Positions 22,160-27,292 of a stretch of 27,292 nt of DNA are shown here, piece by piece (position 1 is the stretch's first letter; the number at the start of each line of letters is the position of its first letter). This DNA is from a virus. Position numbers and translations under genes: made by a program. Under the pieces are notes generated by a model. It saw nothing but the letters and a program-made list of their open reading frames with translations. It did not search any database and was not told where the DNA came from. The DNA is taken from positions 1-27,292 of IMG/VR virus record IMGVR_UViG_3300021090_000091; one strand, 5' to 3'.

Positions 22160-22464
22160 AACATTTGCTTTCATGAAGAGGTCGTCGAAATGTGGGCGCT
22201 TATGGTAAGCAGCATTGTTGCCATCTTCATTACATCAGATCAGTCTTCCCTCCGTAGAATATCCTTCCTCACGTTGTTACTGTTCTCAATTCAACCGATC
22301 GACGCATTTTCAGAAGCAAAACTTATCATGAACCCTGAAATGAAGAAGGCCTGCCCAAAGGGGGTCTTGTCAGTGGATGAGTTGTTCGAACCAGGAGCGA
22401 TTCACGAAGAGAAAGGGATTTCTTTTCAGGATTCACCAAAGATAAAGTTCACAAAGGAATGCTT

Positions 22465-22472
22465 TGATATAA
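22465..22472. repeat. IS target duplication, left copy (TGATATAA)
   Basis: TGATATAA recurs at 23840-23847. An 8-bp duplication is what ISL3-family elements make. Confidence 0.85.
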
Positions 22473-23839
22473 GGATCAAGTGCAAACTGAGTGGGTAAAA
22501 ATGAGGAGTAAAACTCACATCACCCGCTCTGGTTAAGTGTTTTATTCTTGTCTTTGTTTGGGAAAACGTGCTATGAATCGTGCATGAGAAAGAAGACACT
22601 CAGCGATTCATACCGGTTCCCTGGTTTTACTCCACAGCGCACCGTTGTTGGTATCTTCGGTGATTCCTACGCTCGAGTGATACGGCTCACTCGGCGGGGG
22701 AAAAAACAGTTTGTGGCGTCTGTAGCACGGTTCATCGGACCTTCTATGATCATAAGATCAAGCGGGTCCGTGATCTTTCCTCTGGCGATGCCCGCATCTA
22801 TCTGGAACTACCGGTACGACGAGTCCAGTGCCGGAGGTGCGGTAAGGTGAAACAAGAGAAACTGTCGTTTCTGGCAGACAGTCCGTTCTATACTAAGCGC
22901 TTTGCCTTCTATATTGGCAAGCGGTGCAGTACTTCAACGATCAAGGATGTTGCCAAAGAGTTTCACCTTGACCGAAGGGCCGTCAAAGAACTCGAAGTGC
23001 AGTACATGCGAGAGAAGCTTCGTCGGGCCGGAAATCCCGGGCCGAAAGTTATCGGTATCGACGAAATCTCAATCCGCAAAGGCCATACGTACCGGATCGT
23101 GGTCAGCGACCTGGAGAGGCGTCGGCCCATCTGGTTCGGAGGAGAGGACCGCTCGGAAGAAAGCCTAAACTGCTTCTTTGACGAGTTGGGGCCAAAAAAA
23201 GCTAGTAAAATACGACTTGCGGTCATGGACATGTGGAAGCCTTTTGAAAAGTCCACACGTCAGAAAGCTCCGCAGGCTGCCATTCTCTACGATAAGTTCC
23301 ATATCATAAGGCACCTGAACGAGGCCTTAGACAAAATTAGAAAGAGCGAATATGCCAGACTAACCGGCAAAGATCGTAAATTCATCAAGGGTCAGAAATA
23401 TACGCTCCTCTCGCATCGAGAAAACCTTACTACGGATGGGAGAAGATCGTTAAAGACGCTTTTAACTGCTAACAAGCGTTTAAACACTGCTTACATCCTC
23501 AAGGAGGAGTTTGGGCAGCTCTGGGACTATCAGTCAGAAGCCTGGGCCAAAAAGTTCTTCGACAACTGGAAGGCTTCGTTAAAATGGCAACGTCTCGACC
23601 CCTATGAAAAGTTCGCCAAGATGGTCGAACGCCATTGGGACGGTATCGCCGCCTTCTGCAAACCCGAGAACAAAGTCGCACTCGGATTTGTCGAGGGCTT
23701 AAACAATAAGATCAGGGTCATTCAACGTCGTTCCTATGGTCTTCGAGATGAAGAATATCTTCGACTCAAGATACTGACCTCTATGCTACCTGAAATTTGA
23801 AAACCGGCTCAAAGCACCCACTCAGTTTGCACTTGAGCC
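22473..23839 (+). mobile_element. ISL3-family insertion sequence, 1367 bp
   Basis: The ends are inverted repeats starting GGATCAAGTGCAAACTGAGT on the left and GGCTCAAGTGCAAACTGAGT on the right (read inwards); 23 of 24 positions match. 8-bp target duplications flank it. It encodes one ISL3-type transposase, which carries a frame change. Size, ends with GG, and duplication length all fit ISL3. Confidence 0.9.
22584..23800 (+). pseudogene. ISL3-family transposase with a frame change
   Basis: The first frame from ATG 22584 reads MRKKTLSDSYRFPGF and RLTRRGKK up to the run GGGGGAAAAAAC (22696-22707). The second frame then reads TVCGVCSTVHRTFYDHKIKR with VRRVQCRRCGK (zinc-ribbon cysteines) and the DDE domain to 23800. 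Catalytic residues are visible: D in VIGIDEISIRKG, D in LAVMDMWKPF, E in GFVEGLNNKIRV. The composite is about 405 aa, the normal family length. The shift lies in a homopolymer, so an inactivating indel or sequencing error is likelier than programmed shifting, which is not usual in ISL3. Confidence 0.8.
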
Positions 23840-23847
23840 TGATATAA
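23840..23847. repeat. IS target duplication, right copy (TGATATAA)
   Basis: Matches 22465-22472 exactly; joins the two halves of the exported-protein gene in frame. Confidence 0.85.
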
Positions 23848-24289
23848 GAAAGTCTACATTCATTTATCAGATTGATGAACACAAGGCCATTTTCTCGTTT
23901 TACGAGACGCATCTATTGGGGAGTGGACGATACCGTCATGAACCGTGGAGTTTCGCGGCTATTGATTTCGGTAAAGAAAAAGTGAAGAACCGTATTTTTC
24001 ATGGAATTATAAAAGATGTCGGACGGTTCACGTACAAAGATCACGAAGGCATTCCGAGAACAATACCAGCATTTCAGATTATCAAGGCAACCACGGAAAG
24101 AGATTATAGGATTGAAGAAGAGTCCGATTGATAATTAAACTGTTGTTTGACCCCGGCTCAACCCTGCCGCATCAATACCTATCTTAAAACAGCACGCCGC
24201 ATTCCATAGGTCCCGCATCCCCTCTCCAGAAGGTTGCTCGTGAATATGCTTCCGATACTCACGGCCACGCCGACCCGCGAATGCTTCGC

Positions 24290-24318
24290 TTGAATGTTAC
24301 CATAAACCCAAGTATGAT
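24290..24318 (+). promoter_or_regulatory. Promoter of the RHH2/tape-measure-2 operon (leaderless start)
   Basis: TTGAAT (24290-24295), 17-base spacer, TATGAT (24313-24318). The ATG at 24326 follows the -10 box by seven bases, so the transcript would begin at the start codon. Confidence 0.6.
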
Positions 24319-24325
24319 TCCTACC

Positions 24326-24490
24326 ATGACGAGACCCAAATCGGACACAACAAGACGGCAACTCGGGGCGAGAGTGAAGGAAGACATGATCAAAAAGCTG
24401 AAACACCTTGCCATCGACAAGGCCGTCGCCTTCAACGTCCTCATCGAGGAAGCGCTTGAAGATTGTCTGAAAAAGCACAAGCAAAAGTAA
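24326..24490 (+). CDS. Small RHH-like regulator (RHH2)
   Basis: 54 aa from ATG 24326. A longer reading from 24281 has no ribosome site and overlaps the promoter, so the shorter start is preferred. RRQLGARVKEDMIKKLKHLA gives the strand and first helix, and DKAVAFNVLIEEALEDCLKK the second, as in compact ribbon-helix-helix proteins. It is a paralogue of the next gene. No Shine-Dalgarno; the start falls at the expected transcript start. It probably controls the cassette that follows. Confidence 0.6.
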   Translation: MTRPKSDTTRRQLGARVKEDMIKKLKHLAIDKAVAFNVLIEEALEDCLKKHKQK

Positions 24491-24542
24491 GCCGCTGCGG
24501 ATAAACTGGTAATTCTATCTCAACTCATTTCGGGAGGCAACC

Positions 24543-24698
24543 ATGGCACCTATTATTATGAGACAACTGTTAGACGCAAAGGTGGATGTCAACTTGATTA
24601 CGAAGCTGAAACGCCTTGAGTCGAATAAGAGGGTTCCCTTCAACGCCTTGGTAGAAGAGGCGTTTAAGGACCTCCTGAATAAATACGAGCAGCAGTAG
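24543..24698 (+). CDS. Small RHH-like regulator (RHH3)
   Basis: 51 aa with a good ribosome site (GGGAGG, five bases before ATG 24543). MAPIIMRQLLDAKVDVNLIT is followed by KLKRLESNKRVPFNALVEEA and FKDLLNKYEQQ. The latter aligns with RHH2 (KLKHLAIDKAVAFNVLIEEA, LEDCLKKHKQK), so the two arose by duplication. The N-terminal strand is shorter and more degenerate than in RHH1. It lies 53 bases before the second chaperone gene, in the same direction, so co-transcription is likely. Confidence 0.6.
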   Translation: MAPIIMRQLLDAKVDVNLITKLKRLESNKRVPFNALVEEAFKDLLNKYEQQ

Positions 24699-24751
24699 TA
24701 GGCTGTGGATTTCCGCTTCAATCCTATTTTTATACCCTTTTGGAGGTAACC

Positions 24752-25267
24752 ATGTCTCTTATCGAAAAGCTCAAAGCCGGCACGCGCAACGTGAAAGCAA
24801 TCAAATTTCCAGGGACCGAGGATGACATTGTTATGCAGATCCTCTCGAACGCCGACATTCAGGATGCCGTGTTCGCGGCCGAGCGGCGCTTTAAGGGCGA
24901 GGAAATGTCGGTCGCTTCATCCACTCTCGACGCCTACGAGGACGAGCGCACCACGCAGATACTTTTCCGGGCGCTGCGCGATCCTGACAACAGCAAAAAG
25001 CCTTTTTCCTCATCCGCCGACGAACTGCGTAAGCTTCTGACCAGGGAGCAGAAGGACTATCTGATAGCCGAATATGCAGCCTTTGAGAATGAGTGCTCCC
25101 CCAGACTGGAGAATCTCTCGGATGATAGGTTTAACGAGATATGGGAGGAGATAAAAAAAAAGCCGACAGCCTTGAACACTTTAAGTTCCGGAATGCAAAG
25201 AAGGCTTTTGCTTTTTTTGGTAAGCCAGCAATCGACCTCACCGACGCACAGTGGCTCTACATCCTGA
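24752..25267 (+). CDS. Tail assembly chaperone 2, unshifted product
   Basis: 171 aa from ATG 24752, with TGGAGG five bases upstream. It is a clear paralogue of the chaperone at 8266-8784: MSLIEKLKAGTRNVKAIKFP against MSLIEQLKAGTRNTRTIPWP, AERRFKGEE against VERRFKAAQ, and similar acidic C-terminal halves. The DNA shares 18 identical bases (AAAGCCGGCACGCGCAAC). Overall protein identity is low, so this is a diverged copy taken from a related element, not a recent duplication. It stands directly upstream of its own tape measure. Confidence 0.8.
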   Translation: MSLIEKLKAGTRNVKAIKFPGTEDDIVMQILSNADIQDAVFAAERRFKGEEMSVASSTLDAYEDERTTQILFRALRDPDNSKKPFSSSADELRKLLTREQKDYLIAEYAAFENECSPRLENLSDDRFNEIWEEIKKKPTALNTLSSGMQRRLLLFLVSQQSTSPTHSGSTS

Positions 25268-25359
25268 ACATGTCCATGCCCGAATCGGAAAAAGAGGATT
25301 CCGCAACAAACCAAGAACGTAAGGCAAAAATTATTAAGATATCCAGACCAGAGAGATAG
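24752..25359 (+). CDS. Tail assembly chaperone 2, -1 frameshift product
   Basis: The codons ATA AAA AAA AAG contain A AAA AAG (25156-25162) in phase, the most efficient -1 slippery heptamer known in bacteria. Re-reading from 25162 gives ADSLEHFKFRNAKKAFAFFG, KPAIDLTDAQWLYILNMS and a stop at 25359, for 202 aa in total. The extension matches that of cassette 1, including FKF-N and GKPA-DLT--QWLYI. A frameshift retained in both diverged copies argues that cassette 2 has been functional. Confidence 0.8.
25156..25162 (+). other. Slippery heptamer A AAA AAG, cassette 2
   Basis: Nine adenines (25153-25161) followed by G; the heptamer is in frame with the chaperone start. A possible stimulatory stem downstream was not resolved by eye. 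Confidence 0.75.
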
Positions 25360-25377
25360 TACCGCCTTTCTAAACCC

Positions 25378-26910
25378 ATGGGAAAAAACGAAGCCAGAAT
25401 AGATTTAGTAGCCGACAGCTCAAAGCTCAAATCGGAGCTGGGAAAATCCGATCGCGACGTGCGCAACTTCGGATCGTCGGTGAAGAACGTCTTCTCCAAT
25501 ATCAAGAGCAAGATTGATGAGGCTACGGATTCCTTTGGCACATTTGGAAAGGTCGCGGTTGCATACGCAGCAAGTCGGACGCTTAAGAAGCTCTTCAGCC
25601 TGGAAGAGTTCATGAAGGTTGATGATGCCCTACTCATGATGCAGGCAAACCTCAAGATGAGTGCCAAGGAGCTCGATGGATTCAAAAGCAAAATGGTGGC
25701 TATGGCAGGAAGCCACGGCGAGGATATGGGTGCACTCTTTAGCGCGTCTGCAAAACTCTCCAAGTCATATAAGCCGGATGACATCCTGAAAATCATGGAC
25801 GCTTCTTCCATGGCGTCAAACGCTATGGAGCAGGACCTCACGTCGGTGGAGGAACGCATCGTCCAGATCATGAAGATGTACCGCAAAACGCCGGACGAAG
25901 CTAAGAAGATAGCCGAGGCGCTCGTTGCATCGAACGCGGATATGGGAACGCTCGACACCCTCCTGCAACGCGGCATCTTAAAGGGCGGAGCAGGAAAGGA
26001 CTATCAAGAAATCCTCGCGCTTGCGTCTGCGATCAAAAAGGCTGGTGCGGATTCGCCTCGTGTTGTGATGGGAATAGAGAGCATCGTCAATACTATCGAG
26101 GAGAAAGCGCCTATCCTTAAGAAAGCCGGCATTGATATCTTCAAGATTGATCCGAAGACCGGGAAGAAGGTAAAAAAAGATTTAATCGAGACACTTCAGG
26201 AACTCGAACCAGTTCTCGCTAAGCGGAAAAAGATGCTGGGCGATGAAGAATACAATAAAAGGCTCGATGAAACATTCGGACAGGGCACGCATGAAGCGCT
26301 TCCTTTTCTCTTTTCTCAAAAGGACTCAATAAAAAAAGCCTTAGAGGATCAGGGCAATGCCGCGCAGATTGCAGCGCAGCGCGCAACCAAGGCTGATGAA
26401 AAGTGGAGCAAACAACTCAATAAGGTCAAGGGTCACCTGGATGCGATTAAAACAGATTCGAGCGAGATCTACGACCGCGCCAAGAAGCCTGTGAAATTTC
26501 TGGCCGACTCGCCGAATCTGACCAAAGGGCTTGGAATCGGCGCGGCGGGGCTCTCGCTCGCAGCCCTGGGCGCCCTGGCCTTTGGCAAAGGCCGTCAGTT
26601 ATTGAAGTACCTCACCCCCGGACCATGGCTTACAAATAGTTTCAACGCCGCTGCGCCTGTCGCGGCGGCCGCAGTTATAGCGGAGCCTTATTGGGAAAAC
26701 TATCAGAAAAAGGTTTTTGAAAAATTCAGCGATGTGCAGACAACTGAATCGAGAGCACAGGGCAACAGGGTATTTGGGGAAAGGGGAATCAATCCTATTA
26801 ATAACATTACTCTCTCCGTGTACATCGACAACGAAGGCCGCGTGCAGACTAATTCCAATGATATTAACACCCATATCAAAATAAATCGCGGGGAATTCAA
26901 TTCCCGATGA
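25378..26910 (+). CDS. Tail tape measure protein 2
   Basis: 510 aa, starting MGKNEARIDLVADSSKLKSE like tape measure 1. No ribosome site is close to the ATG, so translation probably depends on ribosomes ending the frameshifted chaperone 18 bases upstream. The body is helical and lysine-rich, with a hydrophobic segment near residues 380-435 (LGIGAAGLSLAALGALAFG; AAPVAAAAVIAEPYWE). The C-terminus ends INRGEFNSR, against INRGEFGINH in copy 1, preceded by similar strands (ITLSVYIDNEGRV; VNLTVYVTPDQIK). The middle is unlike copy 1. It would specify a tail about 4 percent shorter with a different lumen content. No other tail gene follows. Confidence 0.8.
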   Translation: MGKNEARIDLVADSSKLKSELGKSDRDVRNFGSSVKNVFSNIKSKIDEATDSFGTFGKVAVAYAASRTLKKLFSLEEFMKVDDALLMMQANLKMSAKELDGFKSKMVAMAGSHGEDMGALFSASAKLSKSYKPDDILKIMDASSMASNAMEQDLTSVEERIVQIMKMYRKTPDEAKKIAEALVASNADMGTLDTLLQRGILKGGAGKDYQEILALASAIKKAGADSPRVVMGIESIVNTIEEKAPILKKAGIDIFKIDPKTGKKVKKDLIETLQELEPVLAKRKKMLGDEEYNKRLDETFGQGTHEALPFLFSQKDSIKKALEDQGNAAQIAAQRATKADEKWSKQLNKVKGHLDAIKTDSSEIYDRAKKPVKFLADSPNLTKGLGIGAAGLSLAALGALAFGKGRQLLKYLTPGPWLTNSFNAAAPVAAAAVIAEPYWENYQKKVFEKFSDVQTTESRAQGNRVFGERGINPINNITLSVYIDNEGRVQTNSNDINTHIKINRGEFNSR

Positions 26911-27107
26911 GCATGTGAGGGCGGATAGATACGCGCGTGGAAGCGCCCTGAGCGCCCAAACTTCTCCCCGAGGGTCAGGGCACGGGCCATTAAAAGTGAC
27001 GATTGATTTCACCCACATCAAGCCTTTCAGTATAGCCTATCACAGCATCTCTAAAAACCGGATTCAAAAGAACGCAGAAAAGCTCCTTTTTGTAAAATTC
27101 AAACCCT
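26911..27107. other. Spacer between tape measure 2 and the right end
   Basis: The tape-measure stop overlaps a start codon (ATGAGCATG, then TGA), like the overlap with the gp43-like gene in the main operon, but the frame stops after three codons. This suggests a cassette cut just after its third gene began. The rest shows no convincing gene, promoter or terminator; a 64-codon frame here has no ribosome site and no recognisable pattern. Confidence 0.5.
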
Positions 27108-27193
27108 AAAATCAAAGTAACTTTGACCTATTCAATTGATTTTGGGAAGGCAGTTATCGGATTTTTGGGCCTTGAGTTATCGGGCCGCTATAC
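27108..27193. repeat. Terminal inverted repeat, right
   Basis: Reverse complement of the left end; the inner 42 bases (27108-27149) are identical. Read inwards it carries CCGATAACTCAAGG and CCGATAACTGCCTTCCC sub-sites and the palindrome TCAAAGTAACTTTGA at 27112-27126. Confidence 0.85.
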
Positions 27194-27201
27194 ACTTTCT
27201 T
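27194..27201. repeat. Target-site duplication, right copy (ACTTTCTT)
   Basis: Identical to 120-127 and directly adjacent to the right end. Confidence 0.7.
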
Positions 27202-27258
27202 TTCGCCTTGACATTTAATCATCTTGCCATATAATAAACGCCTGTTCATTCTTGCCAT
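27202..27258 (-). pseudogene. Host ORF fragment, 5' side
   Basis: The minus frame is open from ATG codons at 27258, 27249 or 27222 to the element, ending ...MIKCQGEKK, and continues in frame into 127-1 when the element is removed. No good ribosome site is seen, and the fragment overlaps the promoter of the divergent gene, so the true start could be the innermost ATG. Confidence 0.4.
27208..27235 (+). promoter_or_regulatory. Host promoter, consensus boxes
   Basis: TTGACA (27208-27213), 16-base spacer, TATAAT (27230-27235), pointing away from the element. The element inserted 14 bases upstream of the -35 box, leaving the promoter intact. Confidence 0.75.
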
Positions 27259-27272
27259 TTCAGGAGCGGTTC

Positions 27273-27292
27273 ATGAAAGACGCGATCATCAA
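27273..27292 (+). CDS. Start of a host gene (partial)
   Basis: ATG 27273 with AGGAG six bases upstream and a consensus promoter 38 bases before it; only MKDAII is visible before the window ends. Product cannot be named. Confidence 0.5.

Larger units (their letters stand above)
22190..24131 (+). pseudogene. Exported protein gene, interrupted by an ISL3-family element
   Basis: Coding text before (22190-22472) and after (23848-24131) the insertion is in one frame. Removing the IS and one copy of TGATATAA restores 567 bases, or 188 aa. The N-terminus has two hydrophobic stretches, and LRRISFLTLLLFSIQPIDAF looks like a signal peptide. The rest is soluble, with DEHKAIFSFYETHLLGSGRY, WSFAAIDFGKEKVKNRIFHG and a late IPAFQIIKATTERDYRIEEE. 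I do not recognise the family. It lies right after the repressor gene, where prophages carry lysogenic conversion genes; a periplasmic or envelope role is inference. GAGGTCG upstream is a modest ribosome site. Now inactive. Confidence 0.75.
128..27193. mobile_element. Mu-like transposable element carrying a headless contractile tail
   Basis: The unit is bounded by 86-bp inverted repeats (128-213 and 27108-27193) and an 8-bp target duplication. It encodes a MuA-like DD(35)E transposase and a MuB-like ATPase. It also encodes a full set of Mu-order contractile tail proteins, a sigma factor, Mor-like activators and RHH repressor candidates. I looked for terminase, portal, scaffold/protease, major capsid, head-tail joining and lysis genes and found none. 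At 27.07 kb it is shorter than Mu (about 37 kb), roughly by the length of the missing head module. Transposition competence is plausible because both ends and the transposase catalytic residues look intact. Confidence 0.85.

Noticed and set aside
22696-22707. Programmed frameshift in the ISL3 transposase
   Set aside because: The A-run is not in the ideal phase for tandem slippage, and ISL3 elements normally encode the transposase in a single frame; an indel is simpler.
26915-27109. 64-codon frame before the right end
   Set aside because: GTG start without ribosome site, no recognisable pattern, and it runs up to the inverted repeat.
128-27193. Complete Mu-like prophage
   Set aside because: No head, terminase, portal or lysis gene could be recognised in any frame, and the space where they would lie is too small.
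1-27292. tRNA, rRNA or CRISPR array
   Set aside because: No cloverleaf-like or rRNA-like sequence seen; the regular repeats at 8105-8176 and 9255-9408 are too short and lack spacers.

Overview
The window holds one complete mobile element of about 27.07 kb (128-27193) with short host flanks. The ends are an 86-bp terminal inverted repeat, aligned without gaps and with 42 perfect inner base pairs. An 8-bp direct repeat (ACTTTCTT) lies just outside each end. Removing the element and one repeat copy joins the flanks into a single open minus-strand reading frame, so it appears to have landed near the start of a host gene. The host is a Gram-negative-type bacterium with ordinary sigma-70 promoters and GGAGG ribosome binding sites. 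A deltaproteobacterial or Nitrospirota-like anaerobe is possible, but the sequence does not settle this.

The element is related to phage Mu but carries no recognisable head, terminase, portal, protease or lysis gene. Its left 10.7 kb is a contractile-tail operon on the minus strand in Mu order: sheath, tube, assembly chaperone with a -1 frameshift, tape measure, gp43-like (DNA-circulation family), gp44/D-like hub, gp45-like spike, gp46-like, gp47/J-like, gp48-like and a tail fibre. The fibre begins with a Sec-type signal peptide. Several gaps in this operon hold short tandem or hairpin repeats.

From 11.3 to 21.8 kb, also on the minus strand, lies the control and transposition module. In order of transcription it has an unknown first gene, a MuB/TniB-like ATPase, a RadC-like protein, several small or decayed regulators, a 319-aa unknown protein, a MuA-like DD(35)E transposase, a repeat-containing small protein, a sigma-70 family factor, two Mor-like activators and two HEIGH metalloproteases. 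A divergent promoter region at 21.81-21.95 kb separates this operon from a plus-strand ribbon-helix-helix (RHH) gene and looks like the master switch.

The right 5 kb, on the plus strand, has that RHH gene, an exported-protein gene broken by an ISL3-family insertion, two more RHH-like genes, and a second diverged tail chaperone plus tape-measure pair. This second pair keeps its own -1 frameshift site.

The simplest reading is a Mu-type transposon that moves a headless contractile tail (a tailocin-like or injection particle) and has a spare tape-measure cassette. An extra left-end-like sequence overlaps the start of the sheath gene (10848-10896), in the same orientation and internal spacing as the true left end. 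The tail operon may therefore be cargo added to a smaller core element.
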